Assembly: GCA_022701365.1 (NCBI GenBank)
Contig: JAKUHH010000030.1
Coordinates: 621,107 to 685,106, forward strand
Reading direction: 5' to 3'
Origin: Mycocentrospora acerina
Lineage: Eukaryota; Ascomycota; Dothideomycetes; Pleosporales
DNA: 64,000 nt
Each line of letters opens with the position of its first letter. Positions within the stretch are counted from its first letter, which is position 1. This document shows positions 54,879 to 64,000 of this stretch, piece after piece. The notes beneath the pieces were generated by a model, which was not told the DNA's origin, did no database searches, and worked only from the letters and a program-made list of their open reading frames with translations. A program made the translations under genes and the position numbers.

Positions 54879-56542
54879 TCAAAGCTTCGACGACCCCTGC
54901 GGCCTCTCCATCGCCTTGGTCTTGTTCTTGAAATTCTTCACCAGCTGCCTCACCCCCAGATCCAGCATCACATCCTCACTCCCTCCCGGTATCCTCATCC
55001 CTGGCACCTCGCGATAAATCCCTACCCATCGATTAGCTCCCATCTCAATCTACTTGCACACACAAAAAGACACTCACTCTCAATCAGCTCCCCCTGCCCA
55101 CTCTTCGTATATCCGTTCCCCCCAAACAGCAACTGCGCGCACTGCGCACACTCGTTTAGCACAATACCAGCCTGTGCTTTGGCCATGGCTGTCAGGCCGC
55201 CAAGCTCAACGTCTGCAGTCGCCTTGGGCAGCTTGGTCATCTGGTACACAAACTGCTCTACCCACGCCCACTGGCTCTCAAGCAGGGCGCCAGCTTTGGC
55301 GAGGCGGTGGCGGACGACGGGCTGGTCAATGAGTGGCTTGGAAAAGGCCTCGCGTTTCCTGAGCGGTATTAGCATGCTAAAAGTCCCGAGAGTATGTAAG
55401 CTAGGACTAGACCAACTCACATGACATATTCCATGGCTGCGGCGAGAGCAACGCGGGCTTGCCGTGTGGCCCCAATAGCAATGGAGAGACGCTCGTGGTT
55501 GAAGTTTGTCATGCTGTGATTCCCGTCAGCCGTCTTCGTCTCAAAGCCTTCAAGTACGCAAAACACATACATGTACTTCATCCCCATGCCCTCTTCGCCA
55601 ATGAGGTTCTCTACCGGCACCTTGACATCATCCAACTCAATAAACGTCGTGCCAGCGCTGACCTGCCCGCCGACCTTCAACCTCCGCATATTCACGCCAG
55701 GATACCCCTTTAGCGGGACAACCAGCAACGACAGCCCCGTCGGCCCAGGCCCTCCAGTCCGCACAGCCATGGTCGAATAGTCAGACCAGATCCCGTTTGT
55801 GATCCACTTCTTCGTCCCATTGACAATGTAAAACTTGCCATCCGGCGTCTTCTCCGCAGTCGTAGTAATATTCGCGACATCAGACCCGGCCTCGGGCTCC
55901 GTAATGGCAATGCAAGTGCGCTTCTTGCCCGTGAGAAGCTCAGGAAGAAACCTCTCCTGCAGCTGCGCGTTGCCGTACTTGATCAACGGGGGGACCCCAA
56001 ACGATATCCCTGTTGTGAGGGAGCCTGAGGGGCCAGCCAGACCGGTGCGAGCCATCTGTTTAAGAAATAAAAAAAATAACTAATTAGCATTGCTCTGCTA
56101 TTTTCCACTATTCAGAGATCAAGCATAATGATTACGACAATAATTATGAAAAAAAAAATAACAATAATAACAAGAAGAAGAAAGAAAGAGCTCAACAAAC
56201 CTCATCCGCATAAATCATGGTATGAATGTAATCCCACTCCTCTACTTTCACCGTCCCCAGAATCTCCCGTATCCCCAGCTTCTTCAGCCATTCGACTGGC
56301 AGCGGCGCTGGCAGCGAGGGAAGCAACATGCCGTGCTGCGCAAACGTGTCAAACACATGCTCGGGCACCGTCTCCAGCGTGTCCCACTCCAGCGCTTTTT
56401 CCAGCAGGTACTTGTCGACAAAGGCGCGGCACGCTTTTTGCCACGCGAGGTGCGTGGGCTGGTAGTAGGGCGAGGGGAGGCCGAGGATATAGGGCGGTTC
56501 GGAGAAGGGGAGGTAGGCTGTTGTTGATGTAGGGGAAGTCAT
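54879..56542 (-). CDS. Acyl-CoA dehydrogenase, peroxisomal (C-terminal SKL)
   Basis: This FAD enzyme introduces the 2,3-double bond in acyl-CoA during fatty-acid or branched-acid oxidation. Minus-strand exons are 56201..56542, 55571..56055, 55421..55513, 55078..55358 and 54879..55021, giving 447 aa. Family signatures are CIAITEPEAGSDVANI, YIVNGTKKWITNG, MTNFNHERLSIAIG (made by the intron-2 splice) and CAQLLFGGNGYTKSG. The final exon reads YREVPGMRIPGGSEDVML and ends QGSSKL. The last three residues SKL are a type 1 peroxisomal targeting signal, so the protein probably works in peroxisomes, where some filamentous fungi are known to use dehydrogenases rather than only oxidases. The N-terminus has no obvious mitochondrial presequence. 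A CCGAGG hexamer lies 182 bp upstream of the start. Confidence 0.93.
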
Positions 56543-57317
56543 GGCAGCGGTTGGGTGTTGTGGGGTGAGTGATTGAGTGATTGAGTCTGTGATTGAGCCG
56601 GGAGATGCTCAGCTAAAGTAAGAGTTACATGGCGGGTGGTGGTGGTGGCGGCGGCGGGCAAGGCATATAAACGCGGAGGTGATTGCGGAGGGGAGATCTG
56701 GGGTCAGATGGGGGATAGATGTACCGAGGTTTGCCGATCCATGCGTCTTCCATCAACAACGCCAGTCAGTACTGTAACGAAGTTAAGAGCGTTGATTTCA
56801 ATCTGTCTCTTTTCTCCTAGAGAAAATAGAGGAGAGAAGAAATGTATATCAATCGTATTACTTCAAATTATTACAAGATAGCTTTGCGTTGTGTTGATTG
56901 ATTGATTGATTGATCCGCATGGTCATAAACGTGCTGTCCCTCTCTCCAAATAAAAGTCTTCGGTAATTCCTCGACCAGACTACGATTCACATGAACGATC
57001 ACGTCCACACGTGCATGAATCATTCAAAGGTTCTCGCTACGCTTTGCATCAACTCATCTTACCGCAGCCGTCTCCGCGGCAGAGTGCGACTCGAGCTTTC
57101 GAGTCATCGCACGTACTAGGAATGACATGTCGATTCTACCGGTAAATACACCTGCCCGTCTAACGATAGCTTAGGTGAATACACAAGAAGACAGGGGTGG
57201 CATAGATTCACGATTATCAAAATAAAATAAAATTACAACCCTAAGAGGGAGTGCAATACTCTCTGTCCTCTGTTGGCCAGTTGTCTTTCAAGTACACAAA
57301 TCTCTCTACATTTTTTT
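56543..57317. other. ACAD promoter side and MON2 3' flank
   Basis: This 775-bp stretch contains TGATTGAGTGATTGAGT-like units near 56570, a GGTGGTGGTGGC run near 56637, a (TTGA)n run near 56899-56913 and the CCGAGG hexamer. No gene is seen. Confidence 0.5.
56724..56729 (-). promoter_or_regulatory. CCTCGG hexamer (possible FarA/FarB site)
   Basis: CCGAGG on the plus strand is CCTCGG on the strand of the acyl-CoA dehydrogenase gene, about 182 bp upstream of its start. CCTCGG is the core element reported for FarA/FarB and CTF1-type regulators. A single hexamer can easily occur by chance. Confidence 0.35.
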
Positions 57318-60300
57318 TCACGATTCTTCCAAACCAAACTCGTCACCAACTAGCCCCGCAAGTAACGCCAACTGCTCAAATACCTCTGCATCCTGCCTCA
57401 CTACTCGCATGGCCTTCAGCAGCAGTGGGTAGAGCCTGTGTAAATGCTTCCTATTCTCCGACTTCGCGCCCGGAGCATCGGGTATAGCCTGCGGCTCGCT
57501 CCTGAGCTTTCCCAGCTCACTGAGCACGAACAACAACTCACGTCTCTGTGACTCTGGTGCCGGCATGCGCCCACGCAGCGGATGGTCTGCGATGTACGTC
57601 CTGAGGGGAAGTGCTGCGCGTAGAATGACATACGGCGCTGCAGCTTGCGCAAGTTTGACTCGTTGAGTGCTGCTGTCATGCTCGGCGACTAGACTGAAGA
57701 GCTCCGATAGGCACTCATAACTCATCTGCGTGCGTAATGTTGATTCGAGCTTGGCCGTTTGTCCCAGTCGGATCTTATAAAGGTCTTCGAGAGGCGTACT
57801 AGTGATATCAGGAAGTTCGCCAGGTAGCAATGCGTGAATGAGAGACGTAGAGAAGAGATTGCGAGCGTAGGTTCGGCGGAGGTTATCTTGGAGCGTAGCG
57901 GAGCCGAGGGATAAGGTAATGAGATTACGGAGTTGCTCAAAAGATTTCATGTCGAAAGTCTCGTCTTTCAAGAGAGATATTGGCGGATTCTGTGCAAGTG
58001 GTAGCTGGGCTCGTGTCACAAAGTGAACGATATCGACCAGGGTGCTCCAAATGTCTTGAAGAGAGTCATCCGTAAGACTGTGAATCTCGAGCTGGGACAG
58101 CCCTGCGTCAAGAATAGCTATAGTTGTAGTTGTAGCTTTCTGCCACATTGTCGGAGTTTTACCCTCACGTTGCCATGTATACTTCTCTGCCATTGGTTTT
58201 GCTAAGCTGCTCAATGCAGAATGGAAGGCGCCACTTGCAAAAACATCCTTCTGATCAACGTGCTTGATAGTGATCTTCTGTAGCAAAGTCATTGCAGACT
58301 TCGATAGTGCGACAAAGGTCGGTCTACGCTTCTCAGAGCCCTCTACAGAAGATGCGTAGGGCAGAACGCTGAATCGGCTCAGTAGCTTGATCAAATACGA
58401 TGGAAGACTTGAGCCGTCTGTCTCGATGCTTGACAGACATTCCATGACCCGGGTTTGCAGGATAGTCATATGCTCTACGTCAGTTGAATAATTGTCTTGA
58501 TCGGAGTCGACAATGCAAACTTCGAGGTTGGACAACATCGAAGGCAGGTCCGCATCAAGAGCTCGACCTGCTAGCCGGTAAATGGCCTTGAATGCGTCTG
58601 CATAAGCAATGAATGCGTCTTGATTTCCTTCTTGCTTGTCTTTCCACAGATCGCGGTAGTCGAAGTAACGTGTCCAGATCTGAGCTGTTTTGAGAAGAGG
58701 GGACATGCCTAGTGTCTGCACGTTGTCCATGTGCGAGAGTACTCCAGATATCGTGGTGAAAACAGATGTTCCAAGAGCGTGTGAACCGCCCTGGAAATAT
58801 CGATGTAGATAATCAAGAAGATCTGACCACATGTCTCCAAATTTTGAAGCGTCATCAAGCTTGTCCATGCACATTATACTCAAGACGCTCACACTCTGTA
58901 AGATGGTCTTTGTAGTGTCGTTCCAATCCCGGAGATCATCTGTAGTATTGCGCAATGGGTCTCGCATATCGTCGTGAACGTGCAAGTTGGCTTCAACCGT
59001 ACTGAACACCACCATGCGAATGCAGAACATCCACCCGCCTGGCGAAAGTTGTTCAGAATAGTTTTCAAAGATCCTTTGAATGGTTTGGATTGCGGAGTTG
59101 CGAAGTTCAGCGCGCTCGTCAGTAGTGATCGATGACAAATTCAGTAACACCTGAAGCCATAACGCAGGTATTAAGCCTTCTCGCGACTGCGAAGCGATTG
59201 TTTGATGAAGTTTTCCTTGCTGTCCAACATCCCCGAGTACGCTAGGGAGCGACGAAAGGTCACTACGCGATTGCAAGAAGTCCGACACATTCCAGAAGAA
59301 CGTGATTGTCTAGGTCTTGTTAGATGCACGCATGCAGACTTGAAACGGAGACTTACAGTCAGTGACATATTGAGGTCTTCTTGCTGACAGCTAAACCGGA
59401 ACAATAATTCAAGAAGAGTTGAAAGACAGGCATCAGGTACAGCCGCCATGAAGTCAGAACACACAAGATGTACTGTAGCAAATGCTGATCGAGCAAGTGA
59501 TCTGGAGATAACTTCCACTTTGCGGTTTTGAGGACGAGATTTTCGAACCACAGAATCTTCCTCATGGCTGCTTGTCGTGGATGGTTCTTCTTGAAAGAAG
59601 ACACTCATCAGACTATCGAAGACGGAGCTCCAGCCAGCAACTAGCGACTCACCACATTGCTCAATTACACCCTTGAGCGCTTCGAGAGCTATCTGATGAA
59701 CTCGGATGTCAGTTTCTGTAAAGGTATCGTCGTTATCATTGTCACGTCGATGGAGAGCCGATATCTGCTTTTGTAATGCTTGAAGAATGCGAGCTTGTAT
59801 CTCTTCACGATGCTCATCAGACATGGAAAGCTCCGCAATGTCGCGAACTGTCCGCGACAGAATATCAGCCGCCAGCAGTCTTGTTGATGTCGCTTCACGA
59901 CTGTTGGTAGAGCAGCGAACAATCTCAGTAACGATAACATTCCAGCCACTCTCTGCAGGATCAAATTGGGATAGTCTAGCCTCATTCAATGCTGCGAGCT
60001 CGCCGATCTTATTCAACGCAAAAGCCGAATCCCGTGAGTTGGTGTCTGCGTTGAGAGAAACCCCGGATACACTGCCCAATTTTCGTTGGTGAAGCTGCGG
60101 TCTACTGGAAGTGACCGGAGCCTTTTGGCCACTCTCTGCTGGGGTAAACGAGTGGAGGAGTGCGCAGAGAGTTTGCAACACTTCTGTGAAAGACTCGTTT
60201 GGAAAATCTACTGTGCTTTCAAAGAGTCTTCGAGCCGCGGCCTGCACAGCCGAGGTTTCGGCGTCCATTTTCTCTGAAGATCCATTCGAGTCGACCCGGT

Positions 60301-62643
60301 TCGTAGACATGCCTGGCATGCGGGCGCCACTCTGGCTCGATAACGCCATTACAAGATCAGCTACTTGTAACGTCTCAAACACAATAGACCAAGCCGATTG
60401 TAGAGTGGGACCCAATGCAATCGCCAGATTTAGGAGAGCTCGTAGACATAGTAAATTACGAGGACCCAATGCTGGAACATTTACCTCTTGCGCAGGGTAT
60501 CGATTCTTCTCCGTCGATGCAGAAGATGCTTGGCTCACGAGGCTGTCTACACTAAGCAAGCCCTTGGCGTTGGAAAGTATTCCGGCGTGTTCAGCAGCCC
60601 CTGTTCTGGGAGATGACGCGTTTGCCAGCAATAGGTTTGATGGAACCGCTGCTTTGCCTAGTGTAGTGAGAAACGCATCACGAGGTGTTGACAGCCTGAG
60701 AAGACCAGCAACTTGAGTGAACTTCTGAATGGCTCGAACCAAAGCCCGGTAGTAATCAGTATCTAGTGCTGCTTTCAAGAACGTTGAGCAAGTTGCAAGT
60801 ACCGCAGGCCAGCATTCAGTTACTAGTGTTGATGATGTTTGCACATATGTGTATGCAGAATGGTCTGTGAGATCGAGCGGGTTCACTGGGATATTCTTCT
60901 TGCGGAAGGATTGTGTTCTTGATAATCGATGATCGCTTGGGTCTGAAACGGTTGTCTCTGTATCGGGCCCGGCGTGGTCTTCTGACTTGTTCTTTTTTCT
61001 TCCTTTGCTCTCATGATATACTGTTAGTGGAAGGACAAACTTTGCCAAAGCTTCCGAAATGTTTGTGATGCATGTAAGTACCAAGCTGTACACGTAGGTA
61101 TCAGGCAATGTCGGCGGGTCCGACTTGTCCAGATGTTCCATGCAAGGAGTCTTCAAAGAACTCCATTGCGTGCTAATGCCAAAAGGACGACTACCACTGT
61201 TGGTCTCGCCCACAGGTCCACCAATAACACCAGCAAGTGCTCCTGCCTCGGCCACAGCCTGTTCGGATACTGCGTCCTTGCCCTCCCCGAATCTTGTCGG
61301 GATTGTAGATTGTTGACCAAGGCCAATGAGCATGGGTTTCTCGGATGCGAGACGTACAAAAGCTGCCAAGTTATCCCCAAATATACATTTCTTTCCTTCC
61401 ACGGCATCAAAATGAGAGTAGATTGCTAGTAGAAGGCGTGAATCGGCATAGATTCCACGAAACATCTCAAGACAAAGAGCTCTCTTCCACAGCTGCGAAG
61501 CCTCTGGGTCAAGCATATGGTTCAACAGTCCAAGAGCTATCTCACACTCTGACGGCAGGATTTCCAAGTGATTCCGAATAATTAGATTCAAGATTCGAAT
61601 GAGACGTACAGTGGTCGGAAACGATAGACGATCTGAGAGCGACTGTATGATCACTGGCATCAACATGGTTCGCAGAAGGTGGATCTGTTCTGTGTGTGTA
61701 GTCATTACACGACCGTGATTCGATAATATTGCCTCAATCAGCTCAAGCGTCGAGGTTGGTGGTATCGGAGCGAAACGTATGAATGCTGGCTTCTCTCCAG
61801 TGATGAGCAAATTTAGATCATTGAACATCTTTCAAGTGTCAGTGTAAGATGAACCGATCTAGAGGCTACACTAACCTTGTAGGCATCATCTGCGGCCGGC
61901 CGGACTGGAATAAGACCATCGTCACCTTGGACTTCAGTCACAACTGGAATCTCCAAGGCTTTGTCTGCACAAACTGTCAGCATACGGAGCACCATTGGGC
62001 GAGGCTTGAGAAATCACCATCTTCTGAAACAACTCTATCAAAAGTTGTAATTACAAGCTGTTGCAGAGTGGCTGCTGCTGTGTTGCTAACGGCAAAGTTC
62101 TTCGCATTCTGGAGACTAGAGCATATGTGCAACACTGTTGATAGTGGCTCACCACGTATCTCTACGGGGTAGTTTTGAAGAAGCGACGGCAAGGCTTGCA
62201 GTATCTTCAGTTGGATATCATGGGCTATGTGCATCAGCGAATGCTCGCTGCCGCCGTGGTTTGAGCAAGCATACTTGACGTTACAGACTCTCTCAAGGCC
62301 TCTAGGACTTCTGTCAGCCTTTCCCTGGGCAGGGCGCGGGAAACACTGAGTCTCTGGAGACAGGAGACTCCGGTAGACGCAAACTTGGCATTGTGAGTGG
62401 CGCAGGCAATAAGAAAGGGGGAGATGAAGTGCGGGCGTCTGGAGAGGTCTGATGATGGTCAGTCATGTGACAGTGGCTGCAACGTGGGATGTGCCTGCCT
62501 GCAGAGAGCTGGGCCTCGGACGTGTTGGCAAGCGACTTGAGGTCCTGCAGCGCCTTTTCAGCAGCGTTGCGAAGCTCCGTGTTCCTGCGCTTGGAGTCTT
62601 GAATGAGGTTGCCTAGCTCTGCCGCCAAAATCTGTGCTGTCAT
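57318..62643 (-). CDS. MON2: MON2, Golgi/endosome trafficking scaffold
   Basis: Mon2 is a very large HEAT-type scaffold related to Sec7 Arf-GEFs, which works with Dopey and a flippase at the trans-Golgi and endosomes. Minus-strand exons are 62499..62643, 62275..62448, 62018..62224, 61876..61964, 59357..61828 and 57318..59309, giving 1692 aa, close to yeast Mon2. The N-terminus (MTAQILAAELGNLIQDSKRR; SEAQLSADLSRRPHFISPF; DIQLKILQALPSLLQNY; NAKNFAVSNTAAATLQQL) is diagnostic. Intron 1 uses a GC donor (CAG followed by GCAGGC). Middle parts include RFAPIPPTSTLELIEAILSN and LNSLGPR-like helical repeats; the C-terminal part includes ITFFWNVSDFLQSR at the last intron. For intron 3 the acceptor GTGCAG is preferred over the nearer ACAG because CTGAC next to the latter looks like the branch point. 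Confidence 0.93.
62449..62498 (-). other. Probable GC-AG intron (MON2 intron 1)
   Basis: The 50-nt intron begins GCAGGCACAT and ends ATCATCAG on the minus strand. The only GT alternative would leave a 35-nt intron and insert extra residues, whereas the GC donor gives the family sequence EAQLSADLSRRP. Confidence 0.75.
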
Positions 62644-62938
62644 GCTTGGGGGACTGGCAAGGACATCTAGACGGCGTCTGTGGGCAGAGAGAGGGTTGAG
62701 CAGCAACCGCGGCGTCTAGTTCCACTCAATGCCAAAAGGCAAGCTGGCCGCGTCGTCAACTGCTGCGGGCTGGTCGGCCGCGACGGGGCGTTTCACCGAC
62801 AGGCTGCGGCAGTGGCCCGAGCGTCAAAGATTTCGAGAGGGCGCGCCGGTCGGTTGCTACGTGCAGCTTCTCTCGCGTCCTCCAGCCACCAGCTGCCAAC
62901 AGCCAGCAGCACGTCGCATCACATCACATCACCCCACG
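62644..62938. promoter_or_regulatory. Shared MON2/PRP40 divergent promoter
   Basis: Only 295 bp separate the start codons. The region is GC-rich, and CATCACATCACATCACC precedes the PRP40 start. An in-frame ATG for MON2 at 62706 exists but is not expected from homologues. Confidence 0.5.
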
Positions 62939-64000
62939 ATGAACGGCTACCCCCCCGCCATGGCGCCGCCAGCCTCTGCCTGGACCGCCGTCAAGGGCGC
63001 CGACGGCAAGGAGTACTACTACAACGCCGCCCTCAACAAGACGCAGTGGGAGAAGCCCGACGAGCTCAAGGACGAGGTCGAGGTAAGTTCCCCCTTGGCG
63101 ACGGCAACGGCAACGGCGATGCCAACGCCAACGACACCAATGGCAATGCCTGCTGACACTCCCCCCAGCGCGCAGTCGCCGGCACCGGCTGGGCCATCCA
63201 CTTCTCTGCCGAGGGCAAGCGCTACTTCTACCACACGCAGTCGCGCGAAACGACGTGGCAGCTCCCCGACGCCGTGCAGGCCAACATCGGCCAGTACAAG
63301 GCAAGCCAGCCGCCCCAGCACCCCCCAGCGGGCCCCTCTGGCTGGGTCGCTGGGCCCTCGCCGCACCAGCTGTCGCACGACCACCGCCGTCCCGAGCGCG
63401 ACGAGTACCGCCCCGACCGCCGCGACCACGACCGTGAGCGCGACCGCGAGCGCTACGATGAGAATAGGCCCAACATCGCCATCGCCATGGGCAGCGAGCT
63501 GCAGTTTGCAAGCCCCCAGGAGGCCGAGGCTGCCTTCATGAAAGTGCTCAAGCAGATGAGGGCGCAACCCGACTGGACGTGGGCCCAGGCTGTGCGCGCC
63601 GGCATCAAGGACCCCAACTGGCGCGCCATCCCCGAGCCTGAGAAGCGCGAGGAGGCCTTCAAGAAGTACTGCGAGGACCTGCGCGCCCAGGAGAAGACCA
63701 AGGAGCATGACCGCCAGGCCAAGCTGCGCGCCGACTTCACCGCCATGCTCCGCTCGCACCCGGAGATCAAGCACTACACGCGCTGGAGGACGGCCCTGCC
63801 CATCATCGAGGACGAGACCATCTTCCGCTCCGCCAAGGACGACTTGGAGCGCAGGTCGCTGTTTGAGGAGTACATTGTCTCCCTGAAAAAAGCACATGAA
63901 GAGAGGGAGGCAGACAATCGGCGCTCTGCCCTCGACCAAGTCATGGGCCTGTTACGCGGTCTGGACCTGGAGCCCTTCACGCGCTGGTCCAAGGCTGAAG
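62939..64000 (+). CDS. PRP40: PRP40 pre-mRNA processing factor (3' partial)
   Basis: Prp40 is a U1 snRNP protein that bridges the 5' splice site and branch-point complex. Exons seen are 62939..63082 and 63169..64000, with the gene running off the window, so about 325 residues are visible. Two WW domains are present, as expected: WTAVKGADGKEYYYN with TQWEKPDEL in exon 1, and GWAIHFSAEGKRYFYH with ETTWQLPD in exon 2. A Pro-, His- and Arg-rich linker (HDHRRPERDEYRPDRRDHDR) follows. The first FF domain begins at ASPQEAEAAFMKVLKQMR, with DWTWAQAVRAGIKDPNWRAI, and a second FF starts near AKLRADFTAMLRSHPEIKHY. Intron 1 contains a GGCAAC/GCCAAC tract. Third positions are very GC rich. Confidence 0.95.

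Noticed and set aside
62264..62274. Other splice choices for MON2 intron 2 (donor GTAACG, acceptor GCGAG)
   Set aside because: They shift the reading or replace conserved residues; GTATGC at 62274 with CACATAG gives THDIQLKIL in frame and has a CTGAT branch-like site.
63019..63939. 306-codon minus-strand frame opposite PRP40
   Set aside because: Antisense shadow of WW/FF coding sequence with leucine/valine-rich translation.
1..64000. tRNA, rRNA and snRNA genes
   Set aside because: I scanned by eye for box-B sequences (GGTTCGANNCC and reverse) and for 5S/U6 landmarks and saw none; a covariance-model search would be decisive.

Overview
This window is nuclear DNA from a filamentous ascomycete. 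Most genes carry short introns (about 40-70 nt, GT...AG, with CTGAC-like branch points). The gene content includes fungal-type Zn2Cys6 regulators, a Mep2-type ammonium transporter, a SCAP-like sterol sensor, a CTF1-beta/FarB-like regulator and a peroxisomal acyl-CoA dehydrogenase. Intron style and gene set fit Dothideomycetes, perhaps Pleosporales; that placement is inference. I see no prokaryotic operon, CRISPR array, tRNA, rRNA or intact transposon.

Layout. 0-12 kb: 3' end of a sugar transporter, an orphan 195-codon ORF, APS kinase (MET14), the box C/D snoRNP factor BCD1 (minus) and a large DENN-domain protein. 12-17 kb: Mep2-type ammonium transporter (minus) with a long promoter holding three perfect AGATAAG sites, then TFIIH subunit TFB4 (minus). 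18-25 kb: a Baeyer-Villiger-type flavin monooxygenase, a Zn2Cys6 regulator and a single-exon casein kinase II beta subunit, all plus strand. 25.6-29.2 kb: SCAP/Scp1 homologue (minus). 30-44 kb: dense housekeeping block of ACL4 (minus)/GIR2 (plus), an LYR-motif protein (minus), MMS2 (minus)/TRS65 (plus), an Mpv17/PMP22 protein, PGK1, SEM1 (minus)/IML2 (plus). 44-52 kb: a 3-kb gap, a CTF1-beta/FarB-like Zn2Cys6 regulator, and a low-complexity convergent gap. 52-64 kb: ethanolamine kinase (minus) with a hexamer minisatellite in an intron, an acyl-CoA dehydrogenase ending in SKL (minus), the large trafficking scaffold MON2 (minus), and the 5' part of splicing factor PRP40 (plus), which runs off the window.

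Links between genes. Several divergent pairs share short promoters: ACL4/GIR2 (204 bp), MON2/PRP40 (295 bp), MMS2/TRS65 (345 bp) and SEM1/IML2 (543 bp). The CTF1-beta-like regulator lies about 4.5 kb from a peroxisomal fatty-acid-oxidation gene whose upstream region has one CCTCGG hexamer, the reported FarA/FarB target. The MEP2 promoter looks like a GATA-factor (AreA-type) nitrogen-regulated promoter. Most genes here are conserved core genes. The more unusual points are structural: a GC-AG intron in MON2, micro-exons in IML2 and SEM1, an expanded hexamer tract in an EKI1 intron, and stop-free introns of length 3n in the DENN and CTF1 genes. I did not find a clearly undescribed multi-gene system. 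All exon joins are read by eye and need transcript support.
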